Source: Blautia sp.
GTDB taxonomy: Bacteria > Bacillota > Clostridia > Lachnospirales > Lachnospiraceae
Reading direction: 5' to 3'
DNA: 64,000 nucleotides
NCBI GenBank assembly: GCA_017459635.1
Contig: JAFUCO010000053.1
Span: forward strand, 1 to 64,000
The notes under the pieces were generated by a model. That model was not told where the DNA came from, did no database searches, and saw nothing but the letters and a program-made list of their open reading frames with translations. The translations under genes and the position numbers were made by a program. Of this stretch, positions 33,213-41,369 are shown piece after piece (the first letter of the stretch is position 1; every line of letters starts with the position of its first letter).

Positions 33213-34895
33213 TTAATTCCTTCCTGTTACGGATACGTTCCGGTATCTGTTGCTCGACCAGCCGTTCCACGACACCTCAAATCCTTCCACCCGGCTGCTC
33301 AGCGCAAATATGTGCTGCTGTGAATAAAGCGGCACCCAACATGCCATATCCTGTACAATGATCTTCTCAAGTTCATTGTATTCTCTGAGCCTTTCCTCCT
33401 CGGATATAATGCTGCGCGCTTTATGTACCCTGCTGATCAGTTCTTCGTCCTCGAAGCACAGGCTGCGGCTCTTTGAGTTTTCTTCAGATCCGAAGAATGT
33501 ATAGATGAAATTATCAGGATCATTGAAATCAGCTGACCAGGTGGAAACATAGCATGCTATGCTCCCGCTTCTGCGCATCGTCATGAACGTATTGTCGTCC
33601 AGCTCGTATACATGGGTCTTTACCCCTATCTCTTCCCACATGCTGGCTATTATATTGCTCAGTTCCCTGTGAGCCTCCGATGTACCTTCCTCCATCGAAA
33701 TGTCAAGAGAAAAACCGTCGGGATATCCGGCTTCCCGCAGCAGCTCCCTGGCTCCTTCGGGATCATATGGTATCTCTTCCAGATCCGGATTAAATCCTAT
33801 CAGGCCGTGAGGAAAGATCCCGTTCTCCACATAACCTCTTCCACTGCATGACGCCTGAAGTATCATCCGCCTGTCAAGCCCCATCTGCAGGGCTTTCCTG
33901 ACCAGGGCATTATCAAGCGGAGGAACTGACTGGTTGAGAGCAATATAGGTTATCCCAACCCTTGAGCCCTTTACAAGACTGTCCTGGTAGATATCTCCAT
34001 GTATATAAAATTCTGCCTCGCTCCCAAGCTCCTCCAGGTCAAGAATATCCAGTTCTCCTTCTTTATACATAAGTATCAGTGATTCGCCGTCATCAACCAG
34101 GTTTATGCGGATGCCGTCGCACATCGGCGGCCCTGACCAGCAATCCTTATTTGCTGACAGCAGCATATAGGATTCCGGGACAGATCTGTCGAAGATGAAA
34201 GGCCCGGTTCCAACTGTCATGGCAGGATCGATCCCAAACGTATCTCCTGCTTCTTCAGTGGTCTCCTTATCAAGTATTGAAGCCCCGGGTGTTGAAAGGC
34301 AGGCCAGAAAAGCAGCATATGGCTGTTCCAGCGTTATCGAAAAAGTCTCGTCATTTATGATATCAAAGCCCTCAAGAATATCCGTCTCGTTATTCTGAAG
34401 CCTGTCGGCCCCAAGTATACTGGAAGCAATATCCTGGTTTACAGAATCCGGAAGTGTAAGCAGACGCTTAAAGGTATATTCAACATCGCTGGAGGTCAGT
34501 GGAGATCCATTGCTGAACATCACCCCGGGATGCAGATGAAATATATAAATAAGCCCGTCCTCGGAAATCTCCCACGAATCGGCCAGCGATGGCACTATCC
34601 GGCTCGAACCGTTTTCCGGGTCAGATTCCACCTCTACCAGACGGTCAAAAATATTCAGCGCAACAGTATAAAGGCTGGTAGTGCATTGAGGGTCAACATC
34701 ATCAGTAAAATCATCTGCGATCCGCAGATATCCTGACAGATCCGCGCCGTCAGCCGCCGGGGTTATGCTTTCCGCCGGTGCTTTTGAACCGTCCTGCCCG
34801 CTGCCGCCTGCTGTATTGCTCCTGTTCTGGCAGCCGCCGAATATCAGGCTTCCCGCCAGCAAAACTGCCGGAAGTATAAAAGATTTTGTTTTCAT
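33213..34895 (-). CDS. Dipeptide/oligopeptide-type solute-binding lipoprotein (SBP family 5)
   Basis: 560 residues. Lipobox IFGGC at residues 18-22 predicts a lipid anchor. A spacer precedes a class II cluster C fold: PQCTTSLYTVALNIFDRLVE near 65, LADSWEISEDGLIYIFHLHP near 104 and SGRGYVENGIFPHGLIGFNP near 350. Close to OppA/DppA in length. No permease or ATPase genes are nearby. Instead, a Cache-GGDEF sensor gene follows immediately, so it may act as a signalling receptor rather than a transport component. Ligand unknown. Confidence 0.88.
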   Translation of the reverse strand: MKTKSFILPAVLLAGSLIFGGCQNRSNTAGGSGQDGSKAPAESITPAADGADLSGYLRIADDFTDDVDPQCTTSLYTVALNIFDRLVEVESDPENGSSRIVPSLADSWEISEDGLIYIFHLHPGVMFSNGSPLTSSDVEYTFKRLLTLPDSVNQDIASSILGADRLQNNETDILEGFDIINDETFSITLEQPYAAFLACLSTPGASILDKETTEEAGDTFGIDPAMTVGTGPFIFDRSVPESYMLLSANKDCWSGPPMCDGIRINLVDDGESLILMYKEGELDILDLEELGSEAEFYIHGDIYQDSLVKGSRVGITYIALNQSVPPLDNALVRKALQMGLDRRMILQASCSGRGYVENGIFPHGLIGFNPDLEEIPYDPEGARELLREAGYPDGFSLDISMEEGTSEAHRELSNIIASMWEEIGVKTHVYELDDNTFMTMRRSGSIACYVSTWSADFNDPDNFIYTFFGSEENSKSRSLCFEDEELISRVHKARSIISEEERLREYNELEKIIVQDMACWVPLYSQQHIFALSSRVEGFEVSWNGWSSNRYRNVSVTGRN

Positions 34896-35105
34896 ATGCT
34901 TCTCCGGTAATTATATATAAAGGTCTGAACCTGCTGAAGCAGTTTCATAACCTGTGCTATAAACACAGCATAATAACTATACTTTCAACATAACAATTAT
35001 ACTATCAACATAGTTCAAAATCAATAGACTGTACCTGCCTCATCAGTTACGGTTACACTGCTGTTCCGGAGCAATTCGGTTACACAGTCATACTTATGCC
35101 CGGAC

Positions 35106-35148
35106 AAAAAAAGCGGTCCTGCACATTATAAAATGCATAGAACCGCTC
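35106..35148 (-). terminator. Intrinsic terminator after the HD-domain gene
   Basis: Minus strand: AGCGGTTCTATGCA-type arm pairs with TGCAGGACCGCT, followed by seven T. A few mismatches are present in the stem. Confidence 0.7.
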
Positions 35149-35185
35149 TCATTATCATTTTCCGGCTGCCCGCCTGCGGGGCTTC

Positions 35186-35944
35186 TCACAGCATTTGGAC
35201 TATTGACTTTCCCTCAGTAAGCCTCTCAACCGTTGTCCTGATGCTTTCCATATGGTATTTAAGCACAAGTATCTGTGCCTTTTTTTCAGGGAAATATTCC
35301 TCTGCCTTTTCAAACAGCGGATAGATGAATCTTTCCGTCTCGTCAAGGTAATGGAGCATTTTTCTGCGGGAAAAGCCTTCTGCCATGTCAGAAAGATTGC
35401 TGTTTCTGTCAAGAAGCTTCAGGATGACCGCATATTTGTTCTCGGAAATGGCGTTATAATATGCCTCACGGCCTTCTTCAGTATAACCGTTCGTCTTATT
35501 GCGGGTCAGAAGCTCAACAATATGCACCGTCTCCTCAGAAACAGGCAGATCCTCAGCCAGCACCTCGCAGTCCTCCAGCACATCATGCAGCAGACATGCC
35601 GCTACCAGCGAATCCTCATCAAACCCCATGGAAATGGCCTGAACCGCAACCATCATCGGATGGCAGATGTACGGGATATGCTTTTTCCCGCTGCGGTGCT
35701 GCCCTTCATGCTTCTGCTGCGCAAACACAAGTGCATGCATCGTCTGCAGCATGCCATGTTCCTTTGCGTAATCATGAATAAACTTATACAGTAAAGATTT
35801 GTCTAACACTTCTTCTCTTCCATCCGCCAGTGATACCGGCACTGTATCGTCAGTTCCTGTAAGCTCCAGAAAGGAGCTTTCGTCCCTGTCCATCGTTTCA
35901 TATTCCGTGCCGTGTTGCCATCTGTTGTTCTGCAGCTGCTTCAT
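35186..35944 (-). CDS. HD-domain phosphohydrolase (SpoT/RSH hydrolase-like)
   Basis: About 252 residues from MKQLQNNRWQHGTEYETMDR. The central region has the HD pattern of guanosine polyphosphate hydrolases: AQQKHEGQHRSGKKHIPYIC near 85, HPMMVAVQAISMG, then LVAACLLHDVLEDC with the HD pair near 124, and KLLDRNSNLSDM near 187. There is no synthetase domain, so it would be a small hydrolase-type alarmone enzyme or act on another nucleotide. GGAGGG seven bases before the ATG supports this start over the longer frame. Confidence 0.85.
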   Translation of the reverse strand: MKQLQNNRWQHGTEYETMDRDESSFLELTGTDDTVPVSLADGREEVLDKSLLYKFIHDYAKEHGMLQTMHALVFAQQKHEGQHRSGKKHIPYICHPMMVAVQAISMGFDEDSLVAACLLHDVLEDCEVLAEDLPVSEETVHIVELLTRNKTNGYTEEGREAYYNAISENKYAVILKLLDRNSNLSDMAEGFSRRKMLHYLDETERFIYPLFEKAEEYFPEKKAQILVLKYHMESIRTTVERLTEGKSIVQML

Positions 35945-36060
35945 GACTGTTCCCTCCATCCGTGAAGGCACGGTACAAATCTCGCCCTGTTCTTTTATGA
36001 TTACATTATAACAGAATATGAAGCAAGAAGATGTAAATTTTCTGTAAATCTTTGAAATCT

Positions 36061-36106
36061 GTTACTGTTCACGGCCGTAAGGAAATTTACTCTGCCCTGC
36101 TCTGCC
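36061..36106 (-). repeat. MITE-like end fragment
   Basis: Begins GTTACTGTTCACGGCCGTAA and continues GGAAATTTACTCTGCC, the half-hairpin of the family's right arm in reverse orientation. Truncated after about 46 bases, next to the HMA-protein gene end. Confidence 0.65.
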
Positions 36107-36159
36107 GTCTTCCCCTTCACAGTCCCTGCATCCTTCTGAACATTTTCAGGAGCCATTTT

Positions 36160-36528
36160 TCAGGAGCCATAGTACCCGGTCACAACGTACCCGGCTTTTC
36201 TCACCGCTTCCCTTATCTTTTCCTCATCGGGCTCCGATTTGGTGCGTACCACGGCTGTATGATCCGATATCTTTACTGTTCCCCAGGTATCTTTAAGTGA
36301 ATTCAGCGAGTTTTCAACCTTCCTGGCACAGTTTTCGCATGTCATGCCGCCGATAGTAAGCTTTGTGGTGAATGGATAATTAGCAGCGTTTTTGTCACCG
36401 ACAGATTTCTTTTTTTCCGCGGCTTCATGCTCTCCACAGCAGCCTCCGCCCCTGCGGGATCTTAAAACCGTCCGGTAAACCGCCCATCCAATAAGGACGG
36501 TCAAAACGGCTGCCAGAATAATGTTCAT
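36160..36528 (-). CDS. Membrane-anchored heavy-metal-associated (HMA) domain protein
   Basis: 122 residues. N-terminal helix (IILAAVLTVLIGWAVY) then a Gly/Cys stretch (GGGCCGEHE) and a C-terminal HMA domain: IGGMTCENCARKVENSLNSL near residue 59 carries the metal-binding CxxC. HMA domains carry Cu(I) or similar soft metals. The layout (TM helix, Cys-rich linker, HMA) is frequent beside feoB in Clostridia. It follows the Cys-rich FeoB-associated peptide gene by about 70 bases, so all three genes may form one unit. Confidence 0.87.
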   Translation of the reverse strand: MNIILAAVLTVLIGWAVYRTVLRSRRGGGCCGEHEAAEKKKSVGDKNAANYPFTTKLTIGGMTCENCARKVENSLNSLKDTWGTVKISDHTAVVRTKSEPDEEKIREAVRKAGYVVTGYYGS

Positions 36529-36537
36529 TGTCTGATC

Positions 36538-36628
36538 CCCCTGTCATGGCATCCGGCAGCCCTAGCGGATGCAGGATGCTTTGCCACAATAATACTCACT
36601 TTCCTGTTCCCCTGTCATGGCATCCGGC
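36538..36628. repeat. Direct repeat duplicating the Cys-rich peptide gene end
   Basis: The 20 bases CCCCTGTCATGGCATCCGGC occur at 36538-36557 and 36609-36628, 71 bases apart. The second lies in the end of the Cys-rich peptide gene and the first lies downstream of it. Confidence 0.8.
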
Positions 36629-36757
36629 GCATCCGGTGCAGTCTCCCATACAGGAATAACAGCCCCTGCCTGATCTTTTTGCCTTCCTGATCGACCTGAT
36701 GGCCAGGAATACAATAAATGCCAGAAGGATCAGCAGGATAATATCCAGAATGTTCAT
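36596..36757 (-). CDS. FeoB-associated Cys-rich membrane peptide
   Basis: 53 residues read directly from the sequence: MNILDIILLILLAFIVFLAI then a basic stretch and CYSCMGDCTGCAGC near the end. One membrane helix plus a cysteine-rich tail is the pattern of the FeoB-associated Cys-rich family, thought to assist Fe(II) uptake in place of FeoC. AAGGAG lies seven bases before the ATG. It sits between feoAB and the HMA gene on the same strand. A 20-bp piece of its 3' end is duplicated downstream. Confidence 0.85.
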   Translation of the reverse strand: MNILDIILLILLAFIVFLAIRSIRKAKRSGRGCYSCMGDCTGCAGCHDRGTGK

Positions 36758-36792
36758 GAGAGTACTCCTTTCAAAACAGCCGATGCCTGCAC

Positions 36793-36920
36793 TGCATACT
36801 GAAAACGCAGGCGCCTGTTCTCATTGCATACTGAAAATGCAGGCACCTGTTCTCATTGCATACTGAAAATGCAGGCACCTGCTCTCATTGCATGCCTAAA
36901 ACAGCCAGGCCCTGTTTCCA
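36793..36920. repeat. 32-bp tandem repeat, about four copies
   Basis: Units TGCATACTGAAAATGCAGG at 36793, 36825, 36857 and a diverged one at 36889. It lies between feoAB and the Cys-rich peptide gene. There are no spacers. Confidence 0.85.
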
Positions 36921-36953
36921 ATACACACCGAAATCAGCCTTTACCTGTATTCA

Positions 36954-39302
36954 TCACATTCCGAAGGCCATACCGATAAGTCTTATAATAAGGGCTGCGC
37001 CCCAGGCAACCACACACTGCCAGACCACCACTGAAACCGCCCATCTGCTGCCAAGCTCACGCTTTACCGAAGCTATAGCGGCCACACATGGTGTGTACAG
37101 AAGGCTGAACACCAGCATTCCTGCTGCCGAGAGAGGTGTAAGAATAGAATCTACACCTGAGCTGAACAGCACCTGCATTGTGGTGACCACGCTCTCTTTG
37201 GCAAGGAAGCCGCTGATAAGTGAAGTCACGATACGCCAGTCTCCCAGCCCTATCGGACGCAGCAGCGGTGAAAGGATTCCCGAAACCGCTGCCATAATGC
37301 TCTGTCCGGAATCGCTCACCATTTCAAACCGCAGGCTGAAGCTCTGCAGCAGCCAGACAACGATCGTTGCAATAAGTATCACCGAGAAAGCCCTCTGCAG
37401 AAAGTCCTTGGCCTTCTCCCACAGCAGCTGCATGACATTGCGCGGGCTTGGCATACGATAATTCGGAAGCTCCATCACAAACGGCACTGCCTCGCCCTTA
37501 AACATCGTCGATTTATAAAGAAATGCTGCCAGAATGCCCACAATTATCCCAAGAATGTAAAGCAGCACTACCACAAGTCCCGCGATATCCGGGAAGAAAG
37601 CCCTGGCAAAAAATCCATATATGGGCAGTTTTGCCGTACAGCTCATAAACGGTGTCAGGAGTATCGTCATCTTCCGGTCACGGTCGCTCGGCAGGGTTCT
37701 GGTCGACATCACCGCAGGGACCGTGCATCCGAAGCCTATAAGCATTGGGACAATGCTTCGTCCTGAAAGGCCGATCTTCCTCAGCAGCTTGTCCATAAAG
37801 AAAGCGACGCGCGCAATGTAGCCGCTGTCTTCAAGTATCGACAGGAAGAAGAACATGACGACAATGATGGGCAGAAAGCTCAGTACGCTCCCGACGCCCT
37901 CAAATATTCCCTTGATGATCAGGTCATGGATCGCTTCGTTTACATTTCCGGCGGTGAGAAGAGCATCCACATGGTCGGTAAGTATGCCTATACCGGATTC
38001 CAGAAGCTCCTGAAGCCATGCTCCCACAACATTAAAGGTCAGGTGGAAAACCATTGCCATTATCAGTATAAACATCGGGATAGCCGTGAACCGTCCGGTG
38101 AGCAGCCTGTCTATCTTCTGGCTGCGGAGTCTTTCTTTGCTTGTCTCAGGCTTGATAACGCATGCGCTGCTGACCTTCTCGATGAAGGAAAACCTCATAT
38201 CGGCAATAGCGGCGCTCCGGTCCAGGCCTCTTTCTTTTTCAAGCTGGATCACTATGTGCTCAAGGGTTTCTCTTTCATTCTGGTCAAGCCCAAGCTGATT
38301 GATAATAAGTTCATCCCCCTCGATCAGCTTTGAGGCCGCAAACCTTAAGGGGATGCCCGTTCTTTCACAATGATCCTGTACCAGATGGCCAACCGCATGC
38401 AGGCATCTGTGCACAGCCCCGCCCTTTTCGTCCGCGCTGCAGAAATCCTGCCTTACAGGCCTTTCCTGGTATTTTGCCACATGCACCGCATGCCTTACCA
38501 CCTCGTCAACGCCCTCATTTTTGGCTGCCGAGATCGGAACTACGGAAACACCCAGCATTTCCTCCATGCGGTTCACATCGATAGAACCCCCGTTGCCGTC
38601 CACCTCGTCCATCATGTTCAGGGCGACCACCATGGGGATATTCATTTCCAGAAGCTGCATGGTCAGGTAAAGGTTTCTTTCAATATTGGTCGCGTCAACG
38701 ATATTTATTATGCCTCTCGGCTTTTCATTAAGTACAAAATTTCTTGAAACAAGCTCCTCACTGGAATACGGTGACATTGAATAGATACCCGGCAGGTCGG
38801 TAATGAGCGTGTTTTCCTGCCCCCTGATCGCTCCGTCTTTTCTGTCCACCGTGACTCCGGGGAAATTTCCTACATGCTGCCGGGCTCCCGTAAGCTGATT
38901 GAAGAGTGTTGTTTTGCCTGAATTCTGGTTTCCTACCAGGGCAAAGGTGAGCAGAGTGCCTTCCGGCAGGGGATCTCCGCTTCCCTTCGGGTGGAACTTT
39001 CCTTCCTCACCAAGGCCGGGATGGTCAGGTTCCTTTCTCCTTTTTTCCTTCTGAGCCCTTTTGTCTGCCTCGTTTTCCTTTTCTATCTCAATCCTTGCCG
39101 CATCATCCAGGCGCAGTGTAAGTTCATAACCGTGGATCTTCAGCTCCATCGGGTCTCCCATGGGAGCAAGCTTCTCAACCATGACCGAAGCTCCCGGTAT
39201 GACACCCATATCAAGGAAATGCTGCCGAAGCGCCCCTTCTCCTCCAACGCTCACTATTACCCCGCTCTCGCCGGGATGCAGATCTTTTAAAGTCATAAAA
39301 TG
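36954..39302 (-). CDS. feoB: Ferrous iron transporter, FeoA-FeoB fusion
   Basis: About 782 residues from MHFMTLKDLHPGESG. An N-terminal FeoA/SH3-like domain (TLKDLHPGESGVIV to ELTLRLDDAARIEI, about 3-75), a charged linker, then FeoB: G-domain P-loop ALVGNQNSGKTTLFN near 122, GVTVDRKDG, TDLPGIYSM and NMMD (G4). The membrane part has Gate motifs FLPIIVVMFFFLSILEDSGY and MLIGFGCTVPAVMSTRTL. It imports Fe(II). The start is one of three close ATGs (39320, 39302, 39296). The promoter at 39365-39394 rules out the longer TTG frame. The Cys-rich peptide and HMA genes follow. Confidence 0.93.
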   Translation of the reverse strand, partial: HFMTLKDLHPGESGVIVSVGGEGALRQHFLDMGVIPGASVMVEKLAPMGDPMELKIHGYELTLRLDDAARIEIEKENEADKRAQKEKRRKEPDHPGLGEEGKFHPKGSGDPLPEGTLLTFALVGNQNSGKTTLFNQLTGARQHVGNFPGVTVDRKDGAIRGQENTLITDLPGIYSMSPYSSEELVSRNFVLNEKPRGIINIVDATNIERNLYLTMQLLEMNIPMVVALNMMDEVDGNGGSIDVNRMEEMLGVSVVPISAAKNEGVDEVVRHAVHVAKYQERPVRQDFCSADEKGGAVHRCLHAVGHLVQDHCERTGIPLRFAASKLIEGDELIINQLGLDQNERETLEHIVIQLEKERGLDRSAAIADMRFSFIEKVSSACVIKPETSKERLRSQKIDRLLTGRFTAIPMFILIMAMVFHLTFNVVGAWLQELLESGIGILTDHVDALLTAGNVNEAIHDLIIKGIFEGVGSVLSFLPIIVVMFFFLSILEDSGYIARVAFFMDKLLRKIGLSGRSIVPMLIGFGCTVPAVMSTRTLPSDRDRKMTILLTPFMSCTAKLPIYGFFARAFFPDIAGLVVVLLYILGIIVGILAAFLYKSTMFKGEAVPFVMELPNYRMPSPRNVMQLLWEKAKDFLQRAFSVILIATIVVWLLQSFSLRFEMVSDSGQSIMAAVSGILSPLLRPIGLGDWRIVTSLISGFLAKESVVTTMQVLFSSGVDSILTPLSAAGMLVFSLLYTPCVAAIASVKRELGSRWAVSVVVWQCVVAWGAALIIRLIGMAFGM

Positions 39303-39364
39303 CATTTCTCTCTTTCCCATATATTGGTTACCGGAAACAGATATCCTCCCTTCCGGCAAAAGTT

Positions 39365-39394
39365 ATTATACTCTATCTTTCTGTCATAAGTCAA
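39365..39394 (-). promoter_or_regulatory. feoAB promoter
   Basis: Minus strand TTGACT (39394-39389) and TATAAT (39370-39365), 18-base spacer. Transcription would begin near 39358. No clear Fur-type operator was identified by eye. Confidence 0.75.
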
Positions 39395-39421
39395 CGGCGG
39401 GAGAATGACGAAATATAAGGA

Positions 39422-39450
39422 TTGCGCAGGCGTGGAAAATCATATATAAT
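39422..39450 (+). promoter_or_regulatory. Promoter of the Na/Pi cotransporter gene
   Basis: TTGCGC (39422-39427) and TATAAT (39445-39450) with a 17-base spacer, divergent from feoAB. Confidence 0.75.
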
Positions 39451-39506
39451 GTTATCTGGTAAAAGTTCGCTAAATGCACAATTATCAAAGCAGGAGAAAA
39501 AAAGTT

Positions 39507-41324
39507 ATGCAAATATTTACCATGATCCTCTCCCTTTTATGCGGTGTCGCGCTTTTTCTTTATGGCATGTCACTCATGGGAGACGGGCTTAAGAACGTAG
39601 CCGGCAACAATCTGGAGACTTTCCTTTACAGGATGACAAATACACCTCTCAAAGGCATTCTCCTCGGAACAGGAGTCACCTCTGTTATCCAGTCTTCATC
39701 AGCAACTACAGTAATGGTCATCGGTTTTGTCAACTCCGGTATGATGCAGCTTGCCCAGGCTGTTGCCATTACCCTTGGAGCCAACATCGGCACCAGCATT
39801 ACAGGCTGGGTTCTCTGCCTTTCATACATCGAAGGCGGGGGCGGTATCGCGAAGCTTCTTTCATCAGCCTCCATAAGCGCTGTGGCTGCAATCGCCGGTA
39901 CGCTGCTCCGGATGCTTTCCAAAAGGACAGTGCACAAGAATCTGGGCAACATCCTGCTTGGCTTCGCCATTCTTATGGTTGGAATGCAGATGATGAGTTC
40001 GGCTGTTTCTCCTCTAAAAGACAGCCAGGCTTTCATCAGCACAATGACGATGTTCTCGAACCCGTTCCTCGGCATCCTTCTTGGGATCGGCATGACCGCC
40101 ATTCTGCAGAGCGCTTCGGCTTCGATAGGTGTGCTGCAGGCACTCTCGGTTACCGGTGCACTGACCTTCGCAACCGCATTCCCGGTCATACTCGGAATCG
40201 GTGTCGGCGCTGCGTGTCCTGTTATGCTTTCTTCTATCGGGGCAAATAAAAACGGTGTCAGGACTGCTTTTGCCTACCTGCTTGAAAATGTATTCGGCAT
40301 GCTGATCTGGGCGGTGGCATTTTATGCCCTGAATGCTTTCATGCATTTCTCCTTTACTGAAATGACAGTTAACCCGGTCATCATTGCTCTCATAAACTCA
40401 ATCTACCGTATTGTCACCGCCATTATCCTGTTTCCGTTCATTGATGCTATCAGGAAGTTCCTGTGCCGCATCATCAAGGATTCAGCGGAGGATCTCGAGG
40501 ATCTTGCCGACAGCGCAGACTTTGATCTTCTTGAGGAGCGTCTCCTCACACTCCCGGCTCTGGCGCTCGGGCAGAGTGAACGTGTGATAGACGGGATGAC
40601 ACGCAAGGTTCGTAAAAACGTCGGCCGCTCGCTTAACCTGATCCAGGAGTATTCACAGAAGAAGTATGAAAAAGTCCAGCGAAAAGAAGACCTGATAGAC
40701 AAATACGAATCCCGTATCGGCGATTACCTGATGGCACTCACCAAGCAGCAGATGAACTCATCACAGACGCGTCAGGTTACAAGATATCTCCGTGTTATAG
40801 GCGATCTTGAAAGGATCGGCGATTATGCCTCCTACATAGCAAGGCTTACCAATGAGATGAACGACGAGGGGATCACCTTCTCTGAAGACGCGAAAAAAGA
40901 CCTGAATGTAGTAATAGATGCGGAGCGTGAGCTGGTCAACAGCGCAATAAGCTCATACCAGGAGCACAATTTCGAACTTGCGATGAAGATCAAGCCATAC
41001 TCTTCCGCGATCACCTATCTATGTGAGATCCTGAAAGCAAGGCACTTAGGCCGGCTGAGCCGCGGCGAATGCGGAATGGCGCAGGGATCCGTATACACTG
41101 AGCTTCTTAACTGTTTTGAGAGGATAGCTTCACACTGTGTATCAATCTCCGGACAGGTCAGGCGTGAATTCCAGCAGAACCCGGACTTCCACGTTCATTC
41201 AGCAAAAGCAAAAGAGCTTTCCGAAGAAGAATTCCAGAATGACTACAATGAATTCCTTGCCCGCTATGATGTGGTAAGCGGCATAGACAGGCCGCTGAGC
41301 GTCGAGGCAGAGACTGTACAGTAA
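39507..41324 (+). CDS. Na+/phosphate cotransporter with PhoU-like C-terminus
   Basis: About 605 residues from MQIFTMILSLLCGVALFLYG. The membrane half has two inverted repeats with the NptA signature: GVTSVIQSSSATTVMVIGFV near residue 50 and GIGMTAILQSASASIGVLQA near 189. The C-terminal 230 residues are helical and PhoU-like (TRYLRVIGDLERIGDYASYI near 420), probably a regulatory unit. The family takes up phosphate with Na+. AGGAGA precedes the inner ATG. The longer frame starts near the promoter. It converges on the helicase gene across a long hairpin. Confidence 0.92.
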   Translation: MQIFTMILSLLCGVALFLYGMSLMGDGLKNVAGNNLETFLYRMTNTPLKGILLGTGVTSVIQSSSATTVMVIGFVNSGMMQLAQAVAITLGANIGTSITGWVLCLSYIEGGGGIAKLLSSASISAVAAIAGTLLRMLSKRTVHKNLGNILLGFAILMVGMQMMSSAVSPLKDSQAFISTMTMFSNPFLGILLGIGMTAILQSASASIGVLQALSVTGALTFATAFPVILGIGVGAACPVMLSSIGANKNGVRTAFAYLLENVFGMLIWAVAFYALNAFMHFSFTEMTVNPVIIALINSIYRIVTAIILFPFIDAIRKFLCRIIKDSAEDLEDLADSADFDLLEERLLTLPALALGQSERVIDGMTRKVRKNVGRSLNLIQEYSQKKYEKVQRKEDLIDKYESRIGDYLMALTKQQMNSSQTRQVTRYLRVIGDLERIGDYASYIARLTNEMNDEGITFSEDAKKDLNVVIDAERELVNSAISSYQEHNFELAMKIKPYSSAITYLCEILKARHLGRLSRGECGMAQGSVYTELLNCFERIASHCVSISGQVRREFQQNPDFHVHSAKAKELSEEEFQNDYNEFLARYDVVSGIDRPLSVEAETVQ

Positions 41325-41327
41325 GCT

Positions 41328-41369
41328 ATGGGGCTGTGAAAAAAGTAAAAACTTTTTTCACAGCCCCAT
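41328..41369. terminator. Bidirectional terminator hairpin (GGGGCTGTGAAAAAAG family)
   Basis: ATGGGGCTGTGAAAAAAGT pairs fully with its complement around AAAA. It lies exactly between the convergent cotransporter and helicase stop codons. Confidence 0.75.
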
